Source of the DNA: Clostridium sp. 28_12
GTDB taxonomy: Bacteria; Bacillota; Clostridia; TANB77; CAG-508
Direction of reading: 5' to 3'
Assembly: GCA_001916055.1 (NCBI GenBank)
Contig: MNRR01000022.1
Coordinates: 1-50,035 of the forward strand
Length of the DNA stretch: 50,035 bases
Position numbers and translations under genes: made by a program. Shown here piece after piece: positions 1 through 6,857 of this stretch. The notes under the pieces were generated by a model. It was not told the origin of the DNA. It saw only the letters and a list, made by a program, of their open reading frames with translations, and did no database searches. The first letter of the stretch is position 1; the number at the start of each line of letters is the position of its first letter.

Positions 1-33
1 TAACACTATTTAAAGAAGAAAGGAATGATAAAA

Positions 34-390
34 ATGAAAGTTACTTATACAAGAAAAGGAGATTATTTATTACCAGATTTATATTTAGAAAAAGAAGAAA
101 ATTATGGAAGACTTGGAAGATATGGAATATTAAGATTATACTTTATTGCACAAAACAAGAAGGCACTTTATGAAACATTATTGATGACAAATAAATTAAC
201 TCATCATCTTCTTTTAGTAAGTAGGTCTTGTGAGAATTATTATAAAGAACTAATGGAAAATTATATTAGGAATGATGAAAGACTGTCTGAAAAAAACAAA
301 GAATTAAATCCATTGGAATGGACAAAATTAATGAACACCTATAAAAATACAGCAGAAGAAATTGTCTTAAATGAATATGTTTTTATATAA
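34..390 (+). CDS. tnpV: TnpV-family transposon-associated protein
   Basis: 118-residue protein that I recognise as the TnpV family, found on Tn4451-type and other integrative elements of Clostridia. Its biochemical role is not established. The opening MKVTYTRKGDYLLPDL, the central GRYGILRLYF segment and the end AEEIVLNEYVF match the family pattern. An in-frame ATG lies three codons upstream at 25 but abuts the AAAGGA ribosome-binding site. ATG 34, about nine bases downstream, is the better start. No recombinase or mobilisation gene is visible beside it, so it is either the last gene of an element extending left of the window or a stranded remnant. A terminator and an unusual nested inverted repeat follow directly. 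Confidence 0.8.
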   Translation: MKVTYTRKGDYLLPDLYLEKEENYGRLGRYGILRLYFIAQNKKALYETLLMTNKLTHHLLLVSRSCENYYKELMENYIRNDERLSEKNKELNPLEWTKLMNTYKNTAEEIVLNEYVFI

Positions 391-400
391 ATAATCTTCA

Positions 401-442
401 AAAAAGAGGAAAAACTTATAATAATAATTTAATCCTCTTTTT
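401..442 (+). terminator. Intrinsic terminator after tnpV
   Basis: Perfect 10-bp stem AAAAAGAGGA (401-410) with TCCTCTTTTT (433-442), an A/T-rich loop, and a T-rich tail on the plus strand. It ends the tnpV transcript. Confidence 0.75.
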
Positions 443-455
443 TATATTTTTTGAA

Positions 456-539
456 TATGGGAATAAAATCTATGTCTAGCTAGCTAGACAGCACTGAATT
501 TATACTCCCGCATAAATTCTTATATATGAAATTCCCATA
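456..539. repeat. Nested inverted repeats able to form a three-way junction
   Basis: Outer arms TATGGGAAT (456-464) and ATTCCCATA (531-539) enclose two further palindromes. One is an 18-bp perfect palindrome centred on CTAGCTAG (473-490). The other is a hairpin with arms GAATTTAT (496-503) and ATAAATTC (512-519) around the loop ACTCCCGC. Together they would fold into an outer stem with two branches. No coding sequence fits here. Lying directly after tnpV and its terminator, it may be the end or a recombination site of the mobile element, or a structured RNA. The pairing is seen in the sequence; the role is inference. Confidence 0.6.
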
Positions 540-673
540 CCCTTTACTGAAATAATAATATTAATTAATAAATAATTTAAATTATAAATTGTAAGTTGTC
601 GAGATGATTATAACATAAAAGACAGATAAATTTCAATTTTCTGCCTTTACTATAAGATTAATATTTTATACTT

Positions 674-1201
674 TTAAATTCCAAACATACCTGTTATTGG
701 ATCTTTAAACAATGCAATATGAGGTGGGAAAAATGTAAAAGCAAAAAAACACAAACATAATACCAATAAAATTATAATAGATACTAACTTATTGCAAGAA
801 AATGTTGATTCCATTTTTCGATATGCTATATATTGACCTAATGCTACTGCTATAAAAAAGCTAGCAATATCTACTATAGCAAAGTTTGTTCCTATTATTC
901 CAGTATATGTATAAAAAAATACTACTATAAAAGACATAGATAATATAATTCCTAGCACTTTAGCACATAAATAATTAGGTATAACTTTCCATTTATAAAA
1001 ATATCCTATAATTGTACTTATCAGCATTGGAAAAAATAATAATTTTAAATGTTCCCATGTGCTTTCATTTACAGCACTAAATGTACCTATCAATGGATTG
1101 TTATTAGACCATCCAAAAGTAAAATGTAAAAGTGTTCCTACTACCAGCATAAAAATAGCACTTATTATTTCAAATTTAAGTATAGAACTTTTTTTAGTCA
1201 T
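674..1201 (-). CDS. DUF6512-like integral membrane protein
   Basis: 175-residue polytopic membrane protein with about five hydrophobic segments. It resembles the small clostridial family annotated as DUF6512. The signatures I used are the FSAVNESTWEHLKLLFFPM-type stretch near residues 41-60 and the PPHIALFKDP motif near the C-terminus. The function of the family is unknown. The start ATG at 1201 is preceded on the minus strand by a good AAGGAGG site. It is transcribed leftward after the cupin gene, but a strong hairpin separates the two, so it is probably a separate transcription unit. The plus-strand reading frame overlapping its 5' end is a shadow. Confidence 0.6.
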   Translation of the reverse strand: MTKKSSILKFEIISAIFMLVVGTLLHFTFGWSNNNPLIGTFSAVNESTWEHLKLLFFPMLISTIIGYFYKWKVIPNYLCAKVLGIILSMSFIVVFFYTYTGIIGTNFAIVDIASFFIAVALGQYIAYRKMESTFSCNKLVSIIILLVLCLCFFAFTFFPPHIALFKDPITGMFGI

Positions 1202-1256
1202 ATATAAATCCTCCTTGTATGTATATATGCTTAAAAGTTTTAATATGTTACTAAAA

Positions 1257-1297
1257 AAATGATAGACTAATCTAATTAGTAGATTAATCTATCATTT
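1257..1297 (-). terminator. Terminator after the cupin gene
   Basis: An 18-bp stem with one mismatch (1257-1274 against 1280-1297) and a 5-base loop. On the minus strand it is followed by a run of T. It begins just after the TAA of the cupin gene. Confidence 0.75.
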
Positions 1298-1298
1298 T

Positions 1299-1790
1299 TT
1301 ATTCATGTTCTGCATCAGCTTTCGTTCTATGAATCGTTCCTTTTGGATGATTTGGTGGTGCATATATTGAGTATAATTTAATTGGTACATTTCCTATATT
1401 GGTAAGATTATGCCATTTTCCTGCTGGAATTATAATAGCAAAATCATCATATACTTTTCTTTCAAAATTTAGATTATTTTTATTATTACCCATTTGAACT
1501 AGTCCATATCCTTGTTCAATTCGTATAAACTGGTCTACATCTGGGTGCATTTCTAACCCTATGCTTTCTCCTACATTTATACTCATTAAGGTAACTTGTA
1601 AATGATTTCCTGTCCATAAAGCTGTACGAAAATTATTGTTTTGCTTTGTTACTTCATTTATATTCATAACAAATGGTTCTGGTCCATAATCTCTTATATA
1701 ATTTGGATTCATATTATAGTAATTCATATAATTATAAGGATTATAATAATTACCATAGTTATTTCCATACATATCATTTGAGTTATACAT
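1299..1790 (-). CDS. Cupin-domain protein with Asn/Tyr-rich N-terminus
   Basis: 163 residues. The first 35 are very rich in Asn, Tyr, Gly and Met, like many spore-coat or surface proteins. The rest is a single cupin beta-barrel. Cupin motif 1 is recognisable as GESIGLEMHPDVDQFIRIEQG and motif 2 as PAGKWHNLTN. Motif 1 keeps the first His and the Glu, but Asp replaces the usual second His, so the metal site may be altered. Small clostridial cupins of this layout have no firmly established substrate. Its promoter region contains a long palindrome (1804-1834), and a terminator closes the gene. A coat or surface location is inferred only from the composition of the N-terminus. Confidence 0.75.
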   Translation of the reverse strand: MYNSNDMYGNNYGNYYNPYNYMNYYNMNPNYIRDYGPEPFVMNINEVTKQNNNFRTALWTGNHLQVTLMSINVGESIGLEMHPDVDQFIRIEQGYGLVQMGNNKNNLNFERKVYDDFAIIIPAGKWHNLTNIGNVPIKLYSIYAPPNHPKGTIHRTKADAEHE

Positions 1791-1803
1791 TTTCTAACAT
1801 TCC

Positions 1804-1834
1804 TTTCATATATTATATACTATAATATATGAAA
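1804..1834. promoter_or_regulatory. 31-bp palindrome upstream of the cupin gene
   Basis: Perfect 14-bp arms TTTCATATATTATA (1804-1817) and TATAATATATGAAA (1821-1834) around a 3-base centre. It lies between the cupin start and the pentapeptide gene stop and contains TATAAT-like sequence on both strands. It could be an operator overlapping a promoter or a transcript-end hairpin. There is no T-run, so the operator reading is preferred. Confidence 0.45.
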
Positions 1835-1867
1835 TTTAGCTATAATGAGTGTCCTTTTCTGTAATGC

Positions 1868-2500
1868 TTATTTGATTTTTACACCAATTAAATATAGTAA
1901 ATCTGTTGCTTGAAATTGGTCTATTATTGCACCTTTAATATCTTCTATTGAAATTGCAATACCTTCTATTTTACTACTTGATAAATCAATTCCTTTTAGA
2001 CTTGTTTTAAAAAATCTTGCTCCAGTTAAATCGCTATTCTCAAAATAAAGATTCTTTATTTTAGTTTCTTGAAAGTAACTACTTTTTAAACCTGTATTTT
2101 TAAATAAGATATTTTCTATACTAGCCATTGATAAGTTCATATAGCTTGCATTTGTTTCTATAAATGCTACATTATATAATCTATCTTCTGCAAAATTGCA
2201 CCCAGACACTTTACAATTATTAAATTCGCACTTAATAAAAGATGTTTCTAAAAATTCTGTATTAGAAAAATCGCATTGTTCAAATACTACATCTCTAAAT
2301 GTTATTTTTTCTAATATTCTATTTTGCATACAAATATTATTAAATTTACAATGCTCAAATTCAATTTCATATAATTTTATATTATTACATTCTTCATTTT
2401 CAAAATTGCAATAATTAATTTTTTCATCTTCTTTAATGTGAACTAAATACTTATTTTCTAATTTTTGAATATGAAGATTTTGTGGTTTTAAAATGTTCAT
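1868..2500 (-). CDS. Pentapeptide-repeat protein
   Basis: 210 residues, most of which follow the A(D/N)LXX-type pentapeptide pattern expected for a right-handed quadrilateral beta-helix. Examples are CKFNN, CDFSN, CEFNN, CNFAE, SYMNLS, SDLTGARF and TSLKGIDLS. The first 40 residues are less regular. The repeats carry many Cys and Phe residues at the i-2 and i positions. Some family members protect DNA gyrase from quinolones or microcins (Qnr, McbG), but most have no known role, and nothing here assigns one. The start ATG 2500 has a weak AGTGAAAA-type site. The gene sits 27 bp downstream of a small ferredoxin gene and may be co-transcribed with it. Confidence 0.85.
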   Translation of the reverse strand: MNILKPQNLHIQKLENKYLVHIKEDEKINYCNFENEECNNIKLYEIEFEHCKFNNICMQNRILEKITFRDVVFEQCDFSNTEFLETSFIKCEFNNCKVSGCNFAEDRLYNVAFIETNASYMNLSMASIENILFKNTGLKSSYFQETKIKNLYFENSDLTGARFFKTSLKGIDLSSSKIEGIAISIEDIKGAIIDQFQATDLLYLIGVKIK

Positions 2501-2527
2501 CTATTTTCACTCCTATAGCATATATTT

Positions 2528-2716
2528 CTATTCTAATACTAATGCTTTTTTAGGGCAAAAGTTTGAACATTTACCACATCTTATACACTTATTATGATCT
2601 ATTTTAGGTGCTTCAAAATCTTTTTGAGATAATGCTCCAACTGGACAAACATTTACAGCTGGGCATTTATGATTTTGAGGACAATTTTCTATTACTATTT
2701 TTAATCTTCTATCCAT
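2528..2716 (-). CDS. Small 4Fe-4S ferredoxin-type protein
   Basis: 62 residues. The C-terminal half holds one classical 4Fe-4S signature, CIRCGKCSNFCPKKAL. The N-terminal half has a looser set, CPQNHKCPAVNVCPVGAL, where cysteine spacing differs from a standard CxxCxxCxxxC, so only one cluster is certain. Similar short proteins with this atypical first half are common in anaerobic Clostridia and are presumed soluble electron carriers. The start at 2716 was chosen because AAAGGAGA lies just upstream. An ATG seven codons earlier falls in front of that site. It is followed closely by the pentapeptide gene on the same strand. Confidence 0.8.
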   Translation of the reverse strand: MDRRLKIVIENCPQNHKCPAVNVCPVGALSQKDFEAPKIDHNKCIRCGKCSNFCPKKALVLE

Positions 2717-2748
2717 AAGTTTATCTCCTTTCAACATATAAATTTACC

Positions 2749-3399
2749 TTATACTATATTTTCAAAATTATTAACGAATTCTTGTAGATCATTTATAAAT
2801 CTACTCGTATGAAATCAATCACATACTGCATGATGCACTTGTACTGCTAATGGTAATAATATTTTATTACTTTGTTCATAAAATTTACCTACTGTAAATA
2901 TTGGCAATAAATATTTTTCTCCTCTTGGTAGATTCAAATTAAATTCAGTAAATGTTACCCATGGTATAGACGAAATGTTTATTAAATTATTTTCTTCACA
3001 TTTCTTGGTTATAAAACCTTTCTCGTTTCCATACTCTTGAATATCTTTTTCATAATTATTATAAAATTTTTCAAAACTACTATCGTATTTGGTCCATATA
3101 TTTGAAAAAGTGTTATTATCTTTATGAAATATTGTATAAGACGTATTTACATTAATGTAATATCCTAAATTATCGTTTTCATCTAAACTCATTCTAAATT
3201 CAATATGATTATTAACTACTTTTGTTATTGCATATAATATTACTGGATATAATTTATAATTTCTTTCTTTTGTTAATTTTAATAAGTCTGTAATATCAAT
3301 ATTAACTGTCATACTATATGAACATGGTACATTATTTAAATAATGTATAAAATGTTCTTTTCTATCATATTTTTCTAAGTCTATTATTTTAAAACTCAT
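2749..3399 (-). pseudogene. cat: Type A chloramphenicol O-acetyltransferase with in-frame TGA
   Basis: The reading frame encodes a type A CAT, which acetylates chloramphenicol using acetyl-CoA and acts as a soluble trimer. MSFKIIDLEKYDRKEHF at the N-terminus and VQVHHAVCD at the C-terminal active site are diagnostic, and the catalytic His is in HHAVCD. Residue 195, normally the Gly of HHAVCDG, is a TGA (2815-2817). Past it the same frame continues FHTSRFINDLQEFVNNFENI and stops at 2749, the usual CAT length of 216. A single G-to-T change in GGA would explain it. As written, the enzyme stops right after the active-site motif and loses its last helix, so it is probably inactive. Recoding of TGA is unlikely because other genes here stop at TGA. 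Confidence 0.85.
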
Positions 3400-3429
3400 A
3401 ATAAAATTTTCTCCAATCTGTTCGACAAC

Positions 3430-4431
3430 TTACAATTTATCGTTATTGTCTATCAAATTTTTCATTTCTTTAAGTTTTGTTTCTAATAATTTTTTATCAA
3501 TTAATTTTAACTTATATTCAGAAATCATAGTTTGAGACATATTTTTACTAATTGAATATTCAACAACATCTTTATCTTTAGAACTACAAAGTATAACACC
3601 AACACTTGGATTCTCCTGTTCTTTTTTCACATCTCTATCTAGGGCTTCTAAATATAAATTCATTTTTCCTAAATATTCTGCTTTAAATTCTCCTAATTTT
3701 AATTCAAATGCTACCAAACAAGATAATTCTCTGTTATAGAATAATAAGTCAATAAAGAAATCATGATTTCCAACTTGAACTCTGTATTCGTCTCCTATAA
3801 AAGTAAAATCTTTACCAACTTCTAATATAAAATCTTTTAAGTTCTTTATAATTGCATTTTTCAAATCCTTTTCAGAAAATTCATTTGGTAAATCTAAAAA
3901 TTCTAAACTATAAGTATCTAAAATTTTAGTATTTGGGTAATCATCTTCATCTATAGTTTTATTTATTGTAGGCAATTGTTTTCCATCTGAGAGCATATAT
4001 CTTTCATAATATGCTGATGATATTTGTCTATCTAATTCTCTTTTTGAATAATTATTTTTAATAGATAATTTTAAATAAAAATGTCTTTCTTCTTTGCTTT
4101 TAGCTCCACTTAATATAAGTAAATTGTTTGTCCAAGACAATTGCGTCACCAGTGGTGTCGCAATTTCATCATCTTTATAAGTACTATAAAATTGAATCAT
4201 ACGTTCTATATTTCTTTTAGTAAATCCTTTTATGTTAGGATAATTATTTTTCATAAAATCTGAGGCTTTTGTTGTTATTTTATCTCCATAATTAGTGTTT
4301 TCTTTTAGTTCATATAGAAATTTACCAACTTCTAAATACAATAAAATCAGTTCTTCATTTACTTTTCTGTATGCATTATTTTTTCGCTTTTCAATCATTT
4401 CAATAATTTGATTAAAATTAGTATCTAACAT
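3430..4431 (-). CDS. YhcG/DUF1016-type PDDEXK nuclease
   Basis: 333 residues in two parts. The N-terminal DUF1016 domain (about 1-135) includes GFTKRNIERMIQFY and VTQLSWTNNLLIL. The C-terminal PD-(D/E)XK nuclease fold (about 175-320) has the probable catalytic set in FFIDLLFYNRELSCLVAFELK (D...ExK). Family members (YhcG, RpnC-like DUF1016 proteins) are associated with restriction, mobile elements and DNA-processing. Their substrates are poorly defined. Start 4431 (MLDTNF) was chosen because AAGGA lies 11 bases upstream. An ATG four codons earlier overlaps that site. The gene stands next to a decayed cat gene in an accessory region, consistent with horizontal acquisition. Confidence 0.82.
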   Translation of the reverse strand: MLDTNFNQIIEMIEKRKNNAYRKVNEELILLYLEVGKFLYELKENTNYGDKITTKASDFMKNNYPNIKGFTKRNIERMIQFYSTYKDDEIATPLVTQLSWTNNLLILSGAKSKEERHFYLKLSIKNNYSKRELDRQISSAYYERYMLSDGKQLPTINKTIDEDDYPNTKILDTYSLEFLDLPNEFSEKDLKNAIIKNLKDFILEVGKDFTFIGDEYRVQVGNHDFFIDLLFYNRELSCLVAFELKLGEFKAEYLGKMNLYLEALDRDVKKEQENPSVGVILCSSKDKDVVEYSISKNMSQTMISEYKLKLIDKKLLETKLKEMKNLIDNNDKL

Positions 4432-4512
4432 ATATAACCACATCCTTAAAATAAGTTGTTTGTAATTTTAAACAAATTATATCATTTAATTTGAAAACTT
4501 TATATACTTTCA

Positions 4513-4541
4513 TTGAAATTCGCAAAAATTTTGTATATAAT
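4513..4541 (+). promoter_or_regulatory. Sigma-A promoter for the leader transcript
   Basis: TTGAAA (4513-4518), exactly 17 bp, TATAAT (4536-4541). It points rightward, away from yhcG. No coding gene starts for over 200 bp downstream. Confidence 0.65.
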
Positions 4542-4547
4542 GTTTTT

Positions 4548-4700
4548 AGAAAGAGAACTTAGTTCGTAACTTGTATGTAATTCGCTCCATTATGCGTTTT
4601 CGTCGAACTCTTTGAAAGTATTGATACTACTAGAGTTTAAGAAAGCAAAAAGTGAATATTATTTCGCAAATATAAGTCGATTTAATCGGCTTCTTTTTTT
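4548..4700 (+). ncRNA. Candidate leader or small RNA with its own promoter and terminator
   Basis: About 150 nt between a good promoter and a terminator hairpin, with no substantial reading frame. Seen pairings: GTTCG near 4562 with CGAAC near 4603, extended outward by AAAGA/TCTTT; a short AGTA/TACT hairpin near 4618; and the terminator at 4674-4692. A seven-codon frame, MRFRRTL (4592-4615), lies inside but lacks a clear ribosome-binding site. Together with the hairpin masking the next ribosome-binding site, the layout resembles attenuation leaders of inducible resistance genes. It could also be an independent small RNA. I cannot match it to a named RNA family. Confidence 0.4.
4674..4700 (+). 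terminator. Intrinsic terminator inside the leader
   Basis: 7-bp stem AAGTCGA (4674-4680) with TCGGCTT (4686-4692), one G-T pair, 5-base loop, followed by C and seven T. A second 7-bp hairpin (GTCTTTT/AAAAGAC, 4701-4721) follows directly. Confidence 0.65.
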
Positions 4701-4724
4701 GTCTTTTTGAGAGCAAAAGACAGA

Positions 4725-4759
4725 AAAAAGCCTCAATATATTGAAAAAAGGAGGTTTTT
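4725..4759 (+). promoter_or_regulatory. Hairpin masking a ribosome-binding site
   Basis: CCTC (4731-4734) pairs with GAGG (4751-4754), the core of the AAGGAGG site for the short frame at 4765. AAAAA (4725-4729) pairs with TTTTT (4755-4759) around one bulged G. Such masking is typical of translational attenuation; here it is inference from pairing only. Confidence 0.4.
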
Positions 4760-4764
4760 GTGAT

Positions 4765-4860
4765 ATGATAAGCACAATTAAAAGAAAAATATCAATAAAT
4801 GAAGAATTACTTTCTAAAATTAAATGGGCTTGCTGTCAATCATTTTTGAAAATGTCTTAA
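4765..4860 (+). pseudogene. 5' fragment of a gene cut off by the insertion sequence
   Basis: A 31-codon frame beginning MISTIKRKISINEELLSKI, preceded by a strong AAGGAGG at 4748-4754. From about codon 24 the sequence is already the inverted-repeat end of the insertion sequence, and the frame stops inside that repeat. The native protein is therefore represented by only about 23 residues, too few to identify. I see no continuation beyond the right end of the insertion, so the rest of the gene may have been lost. It could instead be a genuine short peptide, but the position of the IS end makes interruption the simpler reading. Confidence 0.4.
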
Positions 4861-4872
4861 AAAATTTTATTT

Positions 4873-4905
4873 ATTAGCACTAAATTTATAAAGTTTAGTG
4901 CTAAT
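4873..4905. terminator. Bidirectional terminator within the IS
   Basis: Perfect 12-bp stem ATTAGCACTAAA (4873-4884) with TTTAGTGCTAAT (4894-4905), 9-base loop, T-rich tracts on both strands. It lies just after the transposase stop. Confidence 0.75.
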
Positions 4906-4909
4906 ATTT

Positions 4910-5638
4910 TTATGCGACATCTTCTAATCTGTGTTCTTGTTTTTTAACAAATTCTTCGAATGATTTTCCTTTCCATGGATGTATCATTCTAGGAATATAT
5001 ATTTTTCTTTCTTTTACTTCTTCGATATCATCAAAGTTCTCTGACTTTGATTGTACTTCTGATATTTTCTCTAAAGCAAATATAGACTCATCTACAGTAG
5101 CAAATAATTGCCCATCTAAAGCTTTTATCACAGTACATTTAGTACCTTTGTTAAAATAGGGTTACCAAGTTTGTTTATAAACCTATAATATTCATTATTA
5201 AACTTTATTGAATGACCACTATCAACAACTCTTTGACACAATATAGCTAAGGTTAAATTAATTTTTTCCTCAGAGGGTTGCTTTTCGAAAACAGATTTGT
5301 TATGATTAATACACAGAGCAAACTTGTTATTGTATTGGATTATGAATTGTTTTAAGAACTCATTAGCTTCATCAATGGTAGAGATTTGGGCTAATATATA
5401 ATAATTCTATTTCTGTTTTAAAATCATCTGTAAGAGCATGTTTAGGCTTTCTATCACGATTACCGTGTACAAAAAAAGCTTTTCCATATTCTTTGTATCC
5501 AGCAATCATTCTATCAATTTGTCTTATAGATCTTTTTAAGGTAACGGCAGTTCTTTGTTTATTTCCGTTTGTTTCAACTAATTTTTTTATTATTTTATAT
5601 TTATATTCTTCATTCATTCTTAATTCTACCTTTCTCAT
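4910..5638 (-). pseudogene. ISNCY-like transposase, internally deleted and frameshifted
   Basis: The N-terminal 80 residues (MRKVELRMNEEYKYKIIKK... with the helix-turn-helix RTAVTLKRSIRQIDRMI and KAFFVHGNRDRKP) match ISNCY/IS1202-type transposases. So does the C-terminal part (STIDEANEFLKQF..., VFEKQPSEEKINLTLA..., IKALDGQLFATVDE, IHPWKGKSFEEFVK). Between them, near 5395, the DDE catalytic core of some 200 residues is missing and the frame changes. Near 5148 a second frameshift is visible: one extra T in CCTATTTTAACAAAGG would restore the frame into NKGTKCTVIKALDG. Start 5638 follows GGAGGTGCTT; a GTG two codons earlier is too close to that site. Catalysis is impossible. Confidence 0.75.
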
Positions 5639-5687
5639 AAGCACCTCCGATATTTTTATCAGATTTACTTATATCATATTTTTAAAA

Positions 5688-5737
5688 TTAAGACATTTTC
5701 TCAAATGATATATTAAGACATTATCACAAATGAATCA
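5688..5737 (-). repeat. Tandem 25-bp terminal repeats of the IS
   Basis: Two imperfect copies starting TTAAGACATT at 5688 and 5713, upstream of the transposase start. They are the inverted complement of the single copy at 4840-4860. They probably served as transposase-binding sites. Confidence 0.65.
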
Positions 5738-5766
5738 TATTTTACACTATTAGATTGTATCTAAAT

Positions 5767-5795
5767 TTGACAAAATTAACATAATGTGGTATACT
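5767..5795 (+). promoter_or_regulatory. Sigma-A promoter of the first small-gene cassette
   Basis: TTGACA (5767-5772), 17 bp, TATACT (5790-5795) with the upstream ATGTGG block also found at the promoters of 15891 and 31118. A leader of about 115 nt follows. It has a CACTC/GAGTG hairpin and a GGTC/GACC hairpin just before the ribosome-binding site. Confidence 0.8.
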
Positions 5796-5916
5796 GATAA
5801 TAGATTAAGCAAGACTTAGTTTTATATATATTTACTTTCTTATTTCCACTCTAAGGAGTGTTTGCATATATTATTAAACAAATTATTGAAAAAGGTCATT
5901 GACCAGGAGGAAAAAT

Positions 5917-6117
5917 ATGCACGAATCATATGAAAAAGCTATGCAGAGATTTAAGGCAATGGAAAGCGGAGACATTATTGAGAAGACGGGCAGTTTGCAG
6001 GCGGCATACTTTTTAAGCATGTCACTGAAGTATAGCAATATCAACTTCAAAATTGAGCTTGAAACTGCTGATGGTACTCCATTAGGTAAGCCGATGGTGG
6101 TATTTTATAAGGATTAA
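5917..6117 (+). CDS. Small orphan protein (cassette 1)
   Basis: 66 residues, soluble, beginning MHESYEKAMQRFKAMESGD. I do not recognise a family. It looks like a helical N-terminus followed by a short beta-rich end (FKIELETADGTPLGKPMVVFY). Start 5917 follows CAGGAGG with good spacing; a TTG start upstream would overlap that site. Codon use is visibly more GC-rich than in neighbours (for example GAGAAGACGGGCAGTTTGCAG). It is a one-gene unit: sigma-A promoter at 5767 and strong terminator at 6124. The same build recurs at 15891 and 31118. It lies directly beyond the insertion sequence, so acquisition by transfer is plausible but not shown. Confidence 0.65.
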   Translation: MHESYEKAMQRFKAMESGDIIEKTGSLQAAYFLSMSLKYSNINFKIELETADGTPLGKPMVVFYKD

Positions 6118-6123
6118 GTGTAT

Positions 6124-6173
6124 AAAAAATAAAGGGCAGTTGTTGGTTTTGCAATAGCTGCCCTTTATTTTTT
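6124..6173. terminator. Strong terminator after cassette 1
   Basis: Perfect 16-bp stem with the core AAAGGGCAG/CTGCCCTTT (6124-6139 with 6158-6173), flanked by A and T runs so it can act in both directions. Confidence 0.9.
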
Positions 6174-6343
6174 GTGGATATTTACTTAACCTTTTCTAAT
6201 ACACGTATTATATTTAGTATAGAACTAGAATTCAGGATAAACAATTTGCAACCAATGGTTTATTGCCAAATTTTCATTATTATTAGTTAATATATATACA
6301 AAAATATGTAGTTATGTTATAATAAAAATGGGGAGGATTTTAA

Positions 6344-6844
6344 ATGAGTAAATTCATAGAAAAAGTAGAAAAAACTTGTCAAGAAAATCAAAAAGTAGCT
6401 ATGTTTATTGATATGGATGGAACTATAGCTGTATATAACGTATACCCAGAAGACAAGGTAGCTGAAAAAATGGAAGAAGATTATGACAATGCAGAACCAT
6501 TAAAAGATATTATAAAAACATTAGAAAAAATATCACAAATATCAAATATAGATTTGTATATATTGTCATTATCCAAAACGTCTAAATTAACAGAAAAAAA
6601 GAAAAAATGGCTAGAAAAAAATACACCATTTATTCCCCAAAAAAACTGGTTAATAATTACTAAAGAAATAGGAGAGTACAACAAAGAAAATAGGGATATA
6701 ATAAAGGCGAAAAAGATAGAGGAAAAAGGTGAACAATATGACCACTTGATTTTATTAGATGATGACCATAAAGTACTTAGAGAGGCTCAAAAAAAATTAG
6801 GAAAGAATGCTGATATTTATCATGTTTCGGCAGCTTTAATATAA
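6344..6844 (+). CDS. HAD-superfamily hydrolase, 5'(3')-nucleotidase-like
   Basis: 166 residues. HAD motif I is clear as FIDMDGT (residues 22-28), with both Asp residues needed for phosphoryl transfer. LYILSLSKTSK fits motif II and LILLDDDHKVL the late acidic motif. The short cap and the size resemble the deoxyribonucleotidase-like (NT5C) branch, which removes phosphate from nucleotides in the cytoplasm. The substrate is inference. ATG 6344 follows GGGGAGG. The stop is 13 bp before the next gene, so it is probably the first gene of a unit with the anchored protein and the polysaccharide deacetylase. Confidence 0.8.
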   Translation: MSKFIEKVEKTCQENQKVAMFIDMDGTIAVYNVYPEDKVAEKMEEDYDNAEPLKDIIKTLEKISQISNIDLYILSLSKTSKLTEKKKKWLEKNTPFIPQKNWLIITKEIGEYNKENRDIIKAKKIEEKGEQYDHLILLDDDHKVLREAQKKLGKNADIYHVSAALI

Positions 6845-6857
6845 GGAGGAAAGGAAT

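Larger units (their letters stand above)
4835..5739 (-). mobile_element. Decayed ISNCY-like (IS1202-type) insertion sequence
   Basis: About 0.9 kb bounded by related terminal repeats. The left copy runs TCATTTTTGAAAATGTCTTAA (4840-4860). The right end has two tandem 25-bp copies of its complement (TTAAGACATT..., 5688 and 5713). The transposase reading frame inside lies on the minus strand, lacks its middle and carries a frameshift, so the element cannot move by itself. Intact relatives are roughly 1.5 kb or more. Exact tips and a target duplication are not clear by eye. Confidence 0.65.

Noticed and set aside
2815..2817. TGA read as glycine (alternative genetic code)
   Set aside because: The gene at 15891 ends with TGA in normal context, tryptophan is coded by TGG throughout, and the gene set is clostridial. 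A point mutation is simpler.
4592..4615. Seven-codon frame MRFRRTL as a separate gene
   Set aside because: No ribosome-binding site is visible; kept only as a possible leader peptide in the leader entry.
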